A stretch of DNA of 64,000 bases from Planctomycetota bacterium (GTDB taxonomy: Bacteria; Planctomycetota; SZUA-567; H5-PLA8). Each line of letters starts with the position of its first letter. Position 1 is the first letter of the stretch. Both the position numbers and the translations under genes were made by a program. Positions 8,476-17,186 of this stretch are shown one piece after another. Where the stretch lies: the NCBI GenBank assembly GCA_023150555.1, contig JAKLKQ010000018.1:47220-111219 (forward strand), written 5' to 3'. The notes beneath the pieces are model-generated. The model was not told the DNA's origin, did not search any database, and saw nothing but the letters and a program-made list of their open reading frames with translations.

Positions 8476-10236
8476 TTACGGCTCCAGATCGGCCCACTTT
8501 TCTTCTGACAGCGGATGCGGGTAGATGACAAAGCCGGATTTGAAATCCGCCGTCGTGCCCTCGAAGCGTTTTCTGTGAGGGACCCATTTTCCGACTAGAG
8601 TCCACTGCTTTTCCGTTTCTTTGTTGGCCCCAGCCACCTCAACCTTGAGGTACAGCGAGCAATCGTCCGGCCCCAATTTGGCCAATGAGTCCTTGCGATC
8701 CTGTGCTGCCATCAGGGCTGTACCCGTCAAATACCGGGGGTTCTCGAGTGATTTGGAGAAATTGAATCGCATCCGGGTCACGGTCGTATCCTTGTCCCGC
8801 AGGGCCAAACCTAGGGGCTCCTGGAACTTGGCCGGATTGGCGTAGCGAACGCCCGCCCATTCGTAATCTCCGAGCGCCTTCAAGGCCTGGGCGGCGGCCT
8901 CCCTGATCTCTGCGTCTTCCGACTTCTCACTTGCCACGCGCAATTGTGGTTGAGCGGCCATGCCGACCTTGAACAGACTTTCTCTTGCGGCTTTCCGCTT
9001 CTCGTATTCATCATCGCCGGCCTGATTGATCAATTTGGCGACTTCATCGCGAACGCTATCACTCTTGAGCGCCTGGGAATCCGAGGCCAATGAGAATGGC
9101 TTGAAACGACGGTATTTCGCCATGTAAGGATCGGAATCTACCAACAGGAGCGCCAGCGGCCAACCTTCTTTGGCGGCGACAGCCAGCCAGCGCTGGTATT
9201 GTTCTTCGCTCTTTTCAAGGACCACGCCTTTGTTATAGAAGGACGATAGACGAAATGCAGCTTTGGCGTTTCCCCCTTCTGCGGCTATCCTGAGGAATTC
9301 AACGGCCTTCTTCTTTTCTTCGAGCGGCTTGTCTTCTTCGTATAGCACATCGTAAAGCAAGAGACCCGCGATTGAAAACCCACGCTGCAAAACATTTTCG
9401 AGCTGCTTCAAGGCTTGCTCTCGATCGGCGCCATTCAGTGCCGTCATCGCGTTGATTGCGCGGGCACGGGCTGACCCCTTTTCGGCAGCCTTATTCACCC
9501 AAGCCTGCGCTTTGCTCTCGTCCTTTTCGGCCCCGAAACCTCGATGGTATATAAAGCTGTACGCCTCCATAGCAGCAATATTTCCGCGTTCGCTCTCTAT
9601 CTTCAAAATGCGCACCGCGCGGGGCTTGTCACGTAAGGTTTTGGAACCGGATATCAGGTAGTGCCCCAGGTACGCTGCCGCGATGCTGAAGTTTCCTCTT
9701 GCTGGGGCTTCAAGCGCCTTTGTGATTTCGGGCGAATATGGGTCCTTCGCGCCAAGGCATAGGGCCATGTAAGTCTGCATGGCAGGGTTGCCGCGTTCCG
9801 AGCGTGGCTTTAGCCATTCTTCTGCCCGCGCAACCAGCCGGTCGCTGCGCTCGATGTCGATACGCTCCACCTGGCCCCACGTGTCCCGAAGGCGCCTCGC
9901 TTCGTAAAGCATCGCGATGGGAGCGCCGGACGCAAAGGCGCGTTTCTGCCAAGCTTCCGATTTGCAAAAGTTCTGTTCGGTCCCAAATGCGTGCTCGTAG
10001 CAGAGCATCACGATATCCATGGCAGCTGGGTCGTTCTTCTCGGCCCGCTCGAGGATTTTGGCAAATTCGTCTGGAGTCATCTCCGGGCGCAGCGCGAGGT
10101 AGTCGTCGAGATTCGTGATCTCGGCGATGGCCGGAATCTCCGGCTCGGGCTCCGGCGCCTCTTCGCCAGCGGGAGAGGTATTCGCAAGCAGCACGGAGAA
10201 GGCCAGGCAGTAGGCGAAGTTTCGAATGTCCTTCAT
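8476..10236 (-). CDS. Secreted Sel1-like repeat protein of unknown function
   Basis: A 586-residue protein with a signal peptide (MKDIRNFAYCLAFSVLLA, cleavage likely near the TSPAGE segment). The middle (about 60-400) is built of Sel1/TPR-like helical pairs, such as DKPRAVRILKIESERGNIAAM and EEKKKAVEFLRIAAEGGNAKAAFRLSSFY. The C-terminal part has a short HEAT-like stretch (EIREAAAQALKALGDYEWAGV) and a beta-rich end that is not recognised. Sel1 repeats are protein-binding scaffolds. The start is set at the ATG that yields the signal peptide; the reading frame stays open far upstream because of the high GC. It converges with shc (17-nt gap). Base composition is lower in GC than its neighbours. 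Confidence 0.75.
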   Translation of the reverse strand: MKDIRNFAYCLAFSVLLANTSPAGEEAPEPEPEIPAIAEITNLDDYLALRPEMTPDEFAKILERAEKNDPAAMDIVMLCYEHAFGTEQNFCKSEAWQKRAFASGAPIAMLYEARRLRDTWGQVERIDIERSDRLVARAEEWLKPRSERGNPAMQTYMALCLGAKDPYSPEITKALEAPARGNFSIAAAYLGHYLISGSKTLRDKPRAVRILKIESERGNIAAMEAYSFIYHRGFGAEKDESKAQAWVNKAAEKGSARARAINAMTALNGADREQALKQLENVLQRGFSIAGLLLYDVLYEEDKPLEEKKKAVEFLRIAAEGGNAKAAFRLSSFYNKGVVLEKSEEQYQRWLAVAAKEGWPLALLLVDSDPYMAKYRRFKPFSLASDSQALKSDSVRDEVAKLINQAGDDEYEKRKAARESLFKVGMAAQPQLRVASEKSEDAEIREAAAQALKALGDYEWAGVRYANPAKFQEPLGLALRDKDTTVTRMRFNFSKSLENPRYLTGTALMAAQDRKDSLAKLGPDDCSLYLKVEVAGANKETEKQWTLVGKWVPHRKRFEGTTADFKSGFVIYPHPLSEEKWADLEP

Positions 10237-10395
10237 GCCTGTCGTGCCCCGTGGTCTTTCGCGCCACTCCATATATATACGATGCCTTGGCGCCGGGCTT
10301 GCGGCAAAATTTTCCGCGCCCTTTTGCCTTTGCCCGTCCGCGCGGGGCAAACTATCATGCCCTCTGTATTTCACGGCCTTCACAAGGAGCCGCGC

Positions 10396-11601
10396 TTGAG
10401 CGACGCGAAGACCGTTCCGCTGGGCAGCGTGACGTTGCCGCTGGGTTTCGGCGACCACGTCATCACCAGCCTGCTCTTCAACCACGACGCGAACCCCGTC
10501 CACCACAAGCCCGACCACGCCGTGCAGTGGATGATGGGCCTGCTGGCCGGCGCGAACCTCGCCGAGGGCGACCTCGCGAAGGCCGGCGCCGAGGAACGCA
10601 CGTATACGATGGGCACGCGGCTGCTCGAACGCCCCGACGTCGTCGTCATGCCCGGCATCGTCCTCGCCGCGATCTGTTACGAACGCTTCGTGCCGCCCGA
10701 AGACCTCGCCGTCTCCGTCACCACCACCTTCACCTATCCGCTGCTGGTGCCCACGAAGGGCCAGGTCGACGTGCGCATCGAGGCCGGCGAAGTCGCGGGC
10801 AAGGCCGCCGCCAACGGCAAACGCCAGCTCGTGATCGAAGCCTTCGGCCCGGGACTCTTCGGCGCGCCGGTGCGCCTGCTGAAGATGGAAGTCGACTGCT
10901 ACGCCGCGACGTCGGACCCCGAGGCCGTCTATAAGGAGGCGGTCGCGCCGGAGTTCGAGCGGCTCGCGAAGCTGGAGGCGCAGAAGCCCGGCATGCCGGG
11001 GCACAGCCACCCCGCCGCGATCAGCCAGGAAGACCGCCGCCGCTACGCGCGCATCGTCGGCTTCGACCGCCGCATCTCGCCCGCCGCATGGCAGGCCAAG
11101 ATCCCGCGCGTGCTGACCGAGATCATCGACCTGATGGAGAACCACGAGGCCTACATGGCCGAGGTCAAGACGTACCATGAAGGCCGCGAAGACGAGGCCG
11201 AACGCCGCGTTGCCATCGCGCGCTACGTCGACAAGGAGATCCGCTACCGCCACCTCGGCGAACTGGAACGTTCCGGCCGCATCGAGTCGCTCGCGCGCAT
11301 GACCCAGCAGCTCTACGCGCGCCAGCATACCGTCTACGACCCGCGCCTTTTCGTGAAGGACGGGCCGGCGACGAAGCCCGGCGTGCCGCTGCACCTGGAC
11401 CTGCACCTCTACGAGATGCGGCTGCGCCGCGGCATCCACCGCTTCTACACCGGCGCGCGGCAGGGCGAACGCCAGGTCTTCCGCGGCGAGGCCACCGTCA
11501 CGGGCCAGCCGCTGGTCACCCGCGAACTCGCGAACTTCCTCTGCGAAGTCAACCACGCCTTCGAAACCCTGCGCCTGTTCACCTACCGCGCGAATGCGTA
11601 G
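10396..11601 (+). CDS. Conserved-looking protein of unknown function, TTG start
   Basis: I do not recognise this 401-residue protein. It has no signal peptide or membrane segment. Two halves, each with a long helix followed by beta-rich segments (TTTFTYPLLVPTKGQVDVRI; GERQVFRGEATVTGQ), could be two hotdog folds, but this is speculative. The TTG at 10396 is chosen because a perfect AAGGAG (10384-10389) sits six bases upstream; an in-frame ATG at 10357 has no ribosome site. The SGNH hydrolase gene follows after 15 nt, so the two are probably cotranscribed. Codon usage with G/C at third positions supports a real gene. Confidence 0.7.
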   Translation: MSDAKTVPLGSVTLPLGFGDHVITSLLFNHDANPVHHKPDHAVQWMMGLLAGANLAEGDLAKAGAEERTYTMGTRLLERPDVVVMPGIVLAAICYERFVPPEDLAVSVTTTFTYPLLVPTKGQVDVRIEAGEVAGKAAANGKRQLVIEAFGPGLFGAPVRLLKMEVDCYAATSDPEAVYKEAVAPEFERLAKLEAQKPGMPGHSHPAAISQEDRRRYARIVGFDRRISPAAWQAKIPRVLTEIIDLMENHEAYMAEVKTYHEGREDEAERRVAIARYVDKEIRYRHLGELERSGRIESLARMTQQLYARQHTVYDPRLFVKDGPATKPGVPLHLDLHLYEMRLRRGIHRFYTGARQGERQVFRGEATVTGQPLVTRELANFLCEVNHAFETLRLFTYRANA

Positions 11602-11616
11602 GACAATACGCAAAGC

Positions 11617-12279
11617 ATGAGCGACTTCTACGAGAACGAGTCCGCATGGCGCGAGAAGGTCGCTGCCGACGCGCGGGAGGAAGCCTGCATGGCCTTCGCG
11701 CCCGGCGATCCGAAGCTGCCGCGCGTGCTGCTGATTGGCGACTCGATCTCGATGGGCTACACCATTCCCGTGCGCGAGGCGCTTCGGGGCGCCGCCAACG
11801 TGCGGCGCATCCCCGGCAACGCGGGCATGACCGAGCGCGGCCTCGCGAACCTGGACCTGTGGCTGGGCGGCGGGAACTGGGCCGCGATCCACTTCAACTT
11901 CGGGCTGCACGACCTCAAGTACCTCAGCGCGGACGGCAAGCTCGATCTTTCCGGCACGCAGGTCTGCGGCCTCGCCGCGTACGAGTTGAACCTCGGGACG
12001 CTCGCGATGCGGCTGCTCGCCACCGGCGCCAAAGTGATCTGGGCCGCGACGACGCCGGTGCCCGAAGGCGCCAGCGGGCGCAAGGCCGGCGACGAAGTCA
12101 CGTACAACGCCGCCGCCGCGCGCGTGATGCAAAAGGCCCGCATCCCGGTGAACGACCTGCACGCCGCGGTGCTGCCGGAACTCGCGACCTACCAGCTTCC
12201 GCGCAACGTCCACTTCAACGACGCGGGCTCGAAGTTCCTCGGCGCCCGCGTCGCCGAACACCTGCGCCGCGCCCTATAA
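11617..12279 (+). CDS. SGNH/GDSL-type hydrolase
   Basis: A 220-residue single-domain protein of the SGNH esterase/lipase superfamily. Block I is VLLIGDSISMGY with nucleophile Ser43; Gly of NAGMTERGL forms block II; Asn94 in HFNFGLHD is block III; His199 in RNVHFNDAGSKFLG is block V. The residue two before the His, normally Asp, is Asn197, so the triad may be a Ser-His dyad. No signal peptide is seen. It follows the unknown TTG-start gene by 15 nt. Members remove acyl groups from sugars or lipids; the substrate cannot be told. Confidence 0.85.
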   Translation: MSDFYENESAWREKVAADAREEACMAFAPGDPKLPRVLLIGDSISMGYTIPVREALRGAANVRRIPGNAGMTERGLANLDLWLGGGNWAAIHFNFGLHDLKYLSADGKLDLSGTQVCGLAAYELNLGTLAMRLLATGAKVIWAATTPVPEGASGRKAGDEVTYNAAAARVMQKARIPVNDLHAAVLPELATYQLPRNVHFNDAGSKFLGARVAEHLRRAL

Positions 12280-12375
12280 AGGAGGCGCGTAAGTCCGGCC
12301 TCGCCACGGAAGCGCGGAGGCCGCGGAGAATTTCCTTCTTGCGCCTTGCAGGTTCGAAGCGTTGACGAAAAGAAT

Positions 12376-12410
12376 CTGTCCTCTGTGTGCTCTGTGATCT
12401 CTGTGGATTA
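12376..12410 (+). repeat. Interspersed TCTGTG word repeat, copy 1
   Basis: Degenerate TCTGTG/CTCTGTG iterations between convergent genes. The core TCTGTGTGCTCTGTG (12382-12396) recurs exactly at 39091-39105. The preceding bases (about 12300-12360) have a related CCACGGAAGCGCGGAGG flavour. No coding content is seen. Confidence 0.6.
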
Positions 12411-12417
12411 AAGAATC

Positions 12418-13293
12418 TCAGTTCGCTGCCGCGCTATATAGAGGAGGCGCCGCCTGAGCGGCGGGTGCCCGGTCTTGCTTCGGCTCCGCAGGGAGGTCCG
12501 CCCATGCGGCGGGGTTCTCGAGCAGCGTGCGCACGGTCTCGGCGAAACGCGCCAGCGGCGCGCCGTTGGCCAGGCGCCGGTCGGCGGTAATGGTCAGGCG
12601 CATCGTCTTGCGCGCCTCGACGCGGTCGCCCGCCGCGAACGGCCGGCGCTTCACCGCGCCGAAGCTGAACGTCAGCGGCCACGGCCATGGCGGCAAAACC
12701 TGGTCGCAGCCGCCGTACTTGCCCGGCGAGGTGACCGCGAAACTCCCGCCGCGGAATCTCGTCCAGAGCCGCGCGGACTTCGAAGGCGCGCGCAGAATCC
12801 AGGCGGCCAGCGTTGGCAGCCAGCGAGCCAGGCGAATCAGTTTCAGGAAACGCACGAAGTCGGGAACGTCCTCTACCGGGGCGGTCGCGTAGTGCCGAAG
12901 CTCTTCGGTCAGATCCGCGAGCGTCCGGCCCGCGGCATTCTCCAGTCGCGAAGAGAACACCGTGTCGACGCCGCCGACGACGCGCTCTACAGCGACCGTG
13001 GCGGTCACGTTATTAAGTGGAACCAGCCTGGTACGGAAGGGTCCCTCGACGATAAGCGCGTTGAGGTTCGGGTGCTCCATCAGCGCGCGCGCGGCGGCCT
13101 GCACCACGAAGGCGGTGTACGTGGGCGCGGGGCTTCCGCGGCGGCGGCATTCGGCGCGCACAGCGTCCATGCCGGTGGCGTCGAGCTCGCAAAGGAAATG
13201 CAGGTGGTTGCGCGGCACGATCTCCTTCACCAGCGCGCAGGCCGCGTTAAAGAAACCTTGGTCGTAGCGAAGCGGCTCCGTTGCAGCATTCAT
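12418..13293 (-). CDS. E2-type (2-oxoacid dehydrogenase) acyltransferase-like protein, degenerate active site
   Basis: A 291-residue protein resembling the CAT-like catalytic domain of dihydrolipoamide acyltransferases: HLHFLCELDATGMDAVRAECRRRG, then GGSFAVTSPGKYGG, PLTFSFGAVKRRPF and ITADRRLANGAPLARFAETVRTLLENP. It has no lipoyl or E1/E3-binding domain. The catalytic DHRxxDG motif reads DRRLANG (residues 238-244), so the catalytic His is Arg and the second Asp is Asn; classical transacylation is unlikely. It starts 20 nt after the sigma-TM fusion gene on the same strand, so they are probably one operon. It may be a structural or regulatory relative, or an enzyme with changed chemistry. Confidence 0.75.
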   Translation of the reverse strand: MNAATEPLRYDQGFFNAACALVKEIVPRNHLHFLCELDATGMDAVRAECRRRGSPAPTYTAFVVQAAARALMEHPNLNALIVEGPFRTRLVPLNNVTATVAVERVVGGVDTVFSSRLENAAGRTLADLTEELRHYATAPVEDVPDFVRFLKLIRLARWLPTLAAWILRAPSKSARLWTRFRGGSFAVTSPGKYGGCDQVLPPWPWPLTFSFGAVKRRPFAAGDRVEARKTMRLTITADRRLANGAPLARFAETVRTLLENPAAWADLPAEPKQDRAPAAQAAPPLYSAAAN

Positions 13294-13313
13294 GCGAATC
13301 TCCTCTGCGGCGT

Positions 13314-14918
13314 TCAGCGTTCGCTCTTCTTCGCCGCGTCCATAACGGGGGACTTCAAAAATTCGACGAATACTTCCTTGCCGGGCTGCGGGCTGGCCAG
13401 GTCCGGCGCATTTACCTGGCCCACGCGGCGCTCGGGCGGAATCGCCGCGATGAATTTTGCGTAAACGGAGAGGTCAGGCACGTCGTTCGGCTCAACTTCT
13501 TCGACCTCGAACTCGTCGAAGAGGTATCGCCCTCGTGCGGCGAACATCAGTTTTGGATCGGCCGCCAGTTCATGGTATTCGACTGTGGAGAGTTTTTCAT
13601 CGAGCCACCCGGCGCAGAAATTCTCGGTAATGTAGACCTCGGAGCGCCGCCAGGGGATGGCGTCGGTGTTGGACGTCAGAATCTCGCCGGCATTTCGAAT
13701 GGGCGCAAAGGTCCGGTAGCTTTCGTCGGTCCAGGAGACGAAGACCCGAGTGGGCGGCGAGGACGTTTGGTTTAGAACGAACTTTTCCCGCCAGCGCAGG
13801 CGAATGGGCCGGTTCAGCTTGGGCAGGCCCGGAAGGTAGCGGAGCACGAGATCGGCGCCCGTGTCAAGGCACCCCCTGCCGTCGAGGTCTTCGTTCGGGA
13901 CAAAAGCCATGCCGTGGCCGGTCCCGAAGAGCGCGTCGAGCTGCTTCGCGTCGTTGAAGTCCCACTTCGCGTGGAAGCGCGCGGCCGGCGTGCCGGCCGG
14001 GGTTACGCTTTGCGTTTTCGGTGTCTCGGGCGCCTTCGGTGCCTCGGGCTTTTCTGCCTTCGTGCTTTGCGTACCGCTGCTTATGTACAGATAGGCGCCG
14101 CCGGCGGCCGCGGCGCAGACCAGGGCCGCGGCGATGAGCGGGCCCGAGCCGCCCGCGACGGGCGCGGCGCGGCGGCTGGCCTCGGCGGGCGCGTTCAGCA
14201 CGCGCAGCATCTTCGCGCCCAGCGCGGCCGGGGCGGGATTCTGCGCGCCCAGGGCCTCGGCCAGGCGCCCGCCCTCCAGCAGCGGCAGGGCGGCGGCGTA
14301 GCCGGCCTGCGAGAGGCCGCGCCGCAGGGCTTCCAGCGCCGCGGTCATCTTGCGGCTGATGGCCTGCTGCGTGATGTCGAGCGCCTCGCCGATCTCGCGC
14401 TGCGACAGATTGCCGGCGTAATAAAGCGCGATCAGGTTGCGCTGCTCGGGCTCGAGTTTCTCGAGCTGCGCGTTCAGCGCGGCGGACAACTCCGGATCGA
14501 CGGGGGCGCCTTCGCGTGCGTCTTCGGGCGCGGCCTCATGGCGTTCGGCGTCCAACTCGAGATTGCGGCGCGCGTGGCGCCCGGCCTTCACCGAGCGCAG
14601 GGCTTCGTTGGCCGCGACGCGCAGGATCCAGCCGCGCGCGTTGGCGAGGTCGCGCAGGCCGCCGGCGTGGCGCCACACGTTCAGGAAGGCGTCCTGCAGG
14701 GCGTCTTCGGCGCGCTGGCGGTCGCGGACGATGTGGAAGATCAGGCCGTAGGCGCGGTCCTTGTGGCGCTCGTAGAGTTCGGCGAACGCGGCGCGGTCCT
14801 GCGCGGAACCGATCGCGTCGAGCAGTTCGGCGTCGGTGGCGCCGGCGAGCGATTTCGCGGACTTGGGCATCGTTCGGTTCCGGACCAGCCTCTCGGTCAC
14901 AGCTGCGTGGGCGCCCAT
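13314..14918 (-). CDS. ECF sigma factor fused to TM segment and C-terminal outer domain (paralog 1)
   Basis: A 534-residue fusion. Residues about 43-108 are sigma region 2 (FAELYERHKDRAYGL, AEDALQDAFLNVWRH) and 150-200 region 4 (LEPEQRNLIALYYAGNLSQREIGEAL, helix-turn-helix). A conserved linker (GYAAALPLLEGGRLAEAL, LGAKML, SRRAAPVAG) leads to a membrane segment at 258-280, then a Lys/Pro-rich spacer and about 220 residues (313-534) of beta-rich, LamG-like sequence probably outside the membrane. The start at 14918 has GGAGG seven bases upstream; an ATG at 14870 is weaker. The spacing of all domains matches the second copy at 29062-30633. No anti-sigma gene is adjacent. The acyltransferase-like gene follows in the same direction. 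Confidence 0.85.
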   Translation of the reverse strand: MGAHAAVTERLVRNRTMPKSAKSLAGATDAELLDAIGSAQDRAAFAELYERHKDRAYGLIFHIVRDRQRAEDALQDAFLNVWRHAGGLRDLANARGWILRVAANEALRSVKAGRHARRNLELDAERHEAAPEDAREGAPVDPELSAALNAQLEKLEPEQRNLIALYYAGNLSQREIGEALDITQQAISRKMTAALEALRRGLSQAGYAAALPLLEGGRLAEALGAQNPAPAALGAKMLRVLNAPAEASRRAAPVAGGSGPLIAAALVCAAAAGGAYLYISSGTQSTKAEKPEAPKAPETPKTQSVTPAGTPAARFHAKWDFNDAKQLDALFGTGHGMAFVPNEDLDGRGCLDTGADLVLRYLPGLPKLNRPIRLRWREKFVLNQTSSPPTRVFVSWTDESYRTFAPIRNAGEILTSNTDAIPWRRSEVYITENFCAGWLDEKLSTVEYHELAADPKLMFAARGRYLFDEFEVEEVEPNDVPDLSVYAKFIAAIPPERRVGQVNAPDLASPQPGKEVFVEFLKSPVMDAAKKSER

Positions 14919-15030
14919 CGCGGCCCCTCCAATCTACCCGGCTGAACAGGCGCAGGGAGGGACTCACAACAGGGAATTTGGAAAATTATAACGCCTTATT
15001 TAGATAGGGGTTATGGACTTTATTGGGCTC

Positions 15031-17109
15031 CTATTTAACCGGCTTGCCGTTGCGCTGGACCTCGTATTCGATGAACTCCACGCCGCAGAGGACGATGCAT
15101 TTCCCGATACGGGTCTCGATGATCGGCGGTTTGCTTTCGTTCTTTTTCTTGATCCGCTCCGCGACCTCCTCCATGGAAAGCGTCTCGTACTTGATTTGGA
15201 TCCGATCGATCAGCATGGGCACGGCCTGCGCGCCGTGAAGTTTCAAGGCTTCACGTGCCACGGCGTCTAATGCGCGGGACTCGGTGAATTCGCTTGCGAT
15301 GAAGTCGACCAGCAGGTGTGCGTACTTTTCCGGAAGCCGCGCCGCCGGATCGAGTTGCGCCAAGGCCAGTGCGGCATGCTCGCGCGCGGGGCTGCAAGAG
15401 TCGTCGAGCAGCTTCGTGAGCTCGTTCTTCAACGGCGCGGCGTCCGGTCCGAAGCTCCCTGCGGCGAAGGCGGCGACGGTGCGGATTGCGTTGCGTTCGT
15501 CGGTCAGGCACTTCAGCAGCAGTGGATTGAACGATGCGAAGTCCGGCGCGCTGACGGCCAGCAGGTACAGCGCGTTGGCGGCGCTTTCGACGTTGGCCGG
15601 CTGTTTGTCTTCGAGCACGGCGGCGAGTTTCTCGCGCGCCGGCGCCAGGAACGCGCGGTACTCGTAGAGCGCGCGGAACGTTTCGTCGCGGACTTTCTCG
15701 ATGTCCTGCCCCAGGCCTCCAAAGAGCGCCGCGGCGATCTTTTGGTTCTTCGGTTCCATCCGGGCAAGCACATGCACGCACGCGGCGCGGATTTCGTCTT
15801 TGGCGTGGGTCTTTACCGAATCGCCGAGATAGGGAATAGCCGCGTCGCCGATATGCCTGAGTTTCGATTGAGCAAAAGCGCCATGCATGGTGCCGCCGAA
15901 CGGGTTGGGGGATTCGGTCAGCAGGTCGTCGATCAGCCAGCGGATGGCATCGGGCGAGTCGGGACGTATCTGCAGGAGAAAAGTCACTGCACGTTCGCTC
16001 ACCGGGCGATCCTTCGAGGACAATCCGAGGATGAAGTGCGGCTCGGCGAGTGTATCGTTGTCCACTACGTCGAAGCGCATTCGCGCGGCGCAGAGCGAGC
16101 GCTTGGTTACCGGGCCTTCCACAGCCTTTGCGAGAGCCGCAGCGGCGGGCTCGCCGATGCCTTTCAATGCCTCGCGCGCGGCACTTAGAAAGTCGTCCTG
16201 CGCGGCAATGTCGATGAGGGCCCGACACGCTTCAGCCGAGGCTGGACCAATCGCGCCCAGCGCTTCCATCGTGCCCGTGACGAGCCCACGGGCATTCGAG
16301 CGTTCCTCGAAGGGCGGAACGGCCTGGCGGAAGGGTTCGAGCGCTCGGATCAGCGCAGGCACGGCCTCCTTTGCGTCCGGCCCGATGGATCGAAAGACGG
16401 CGACTACCTTGCGGCGTTCGTCGTCGGATTCGGGCGTGGTGCCACGGCTTTCCAGGTGTTTGATCAGCGCGGGCACGGCCTCCTTGGATTTTGCGCCGTT
16501 TAAAGCCAACGCATCGAGCGCCTTCATGCGCTCCTCCTTTACATCGCTTCTCAAGGCGGCCGCAAGTTCCACAGTGGTGCGCTCGTCCGGCGGGCGATTT
16601 CCACCTTTGCCGAGCCTGCCGCCGACGCCCCGGGAGCCGACCAACGGGTTGAAATTCTTGAAGTATTCGCTCATGAACCTGCGATTGCCTCGCAACGTCG
16701 CTGCCAGCGCGTCGATTCCGCGCGGCCCGATCGTGTTCATTGCGGCTTCTGCCGCTTTGCGTACTTCGTGATCTTTGGAGATCAGGAGGTCCGAGGCGGC
16801 CTGAAGCGCATAGGGCATCCCGTCGAGTTCCTCGCCCAGCGCGGCGAATTCCCGAAGTGCGGATGCGACGTCGGCGGCCTTCTCCTGCGCGAAGAGATTC
16901 ATCCAGCGTTGTTCGGAATCTTCCGGCACGCCCATTGGGCGCGGTTTGCCGAGGTCCTGTTTCGGCGCGGAGGTTGGGGCGACGCCCACTTGATGCGCAT
17001 CCCTCTCGGCGTCTTTCTCGGGTGCTTCACCGGGATGCGCGGGTTGAACCAAAAGGATTGCCGCACATGCAAGCAGCAAGAGCGGGGTGCGGCGTCGCAC
17101 GCGGGTCAT
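15031..17109 (-). CDS. Secreted HEAT-repeat protein
   Basis: A 692-residue protein with an N-terminal signal peptide (RRRTPLLLLACAAILLV, cleavage near HPGEA). From about residue 80 to 620 it consists of HEAT/PBS-lyase-type helical repeats, such as ALNGAKSKEAVPALIKHLES, SIGPDAKEAVPALIRALEP, AIGPASAEACRALIDIA and SFGPDAAPLKNELTKLLDD. Such repeats form a superhelical scaffold for protein binding; no enzymatic domain is seen. The C-terminal 70 residues are charged and end EVQRNGKPVK. It probably acts in the periplasm or at the surface. It lies alone between the sigma fusion and the PadR gene. Function is unknown. Confidence 0.85.
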   Translation of the reverse strand: MTRVRRRTPLLLLACAAILLVQPAHPGEAPEKDAERDAHQVGVAPTSAPKQDLGKPRPMGVPEDSEQRWMNLFAQEKAADVASALREFAALGEELDGMPYALQAASDLLISKDHEVRKAAEAAMNTIGPRGIDALAATLRGNRRFMSEYFKNFNPLVGSRGVGGRLGKGGNRPPDERTTVELAAALRSDVKEERMKALDALALNGAKSKEAVPALIKHLESRGTTPESDDERRKVVAVFRSIGPDAKEAVPALIRALEPFRQAVPPFEERSNARGLVTGTMEALGAIGPASAEACRALIDIAAQDDFLSAAREALKGIGEPAAAALAKAVEGPVTKRSLCAARMRFDVVDNDTLAEPHFILGLSSKDRPVSERAVTFLLQIRPDSPDAIRWLIDDLLTESPNPFGGTMHGAFAQSKLRHIGDAAIPYLGDSVKTHAKDEIRAACVHVLARMEPKNQKIAAALFGGLGQDIEKVRDETFRALYEYRAFLAPAREKLAAVLEDKQPANVESAANALYLLAVSAPDFASFNPLLLKCLTDERNAIRTVAAFAAGSFGPDAAPLKNELTKLLDDSCSPAREHAALALAQLDPAARLPEKYAHLLVDFIASEFTESRALDAVAREALKLHGAQAVPMLIDRIQIKYETLSMEEVAERIKKKNESKPPIIETRIGKCIVLCGVEFIEYEVQRNGKPVK

Positions 17110-17186
17110 GGCCGGATCTCCGGGTAGATGCGCGGATTATAGCATCTTGCGGCGCGCGGCAACGTCCATAACCTCGGAGAGCGCGG

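Noticed and set aside
8476..12261. A single minus-strand open frame of 1261 residues
   Set aside because: Only the part from 10236 down to 8476 looks coding; it starts with a signal peptide. The upstream part is a low-complexity shadow of the plus-strand genes at 10396-12279.
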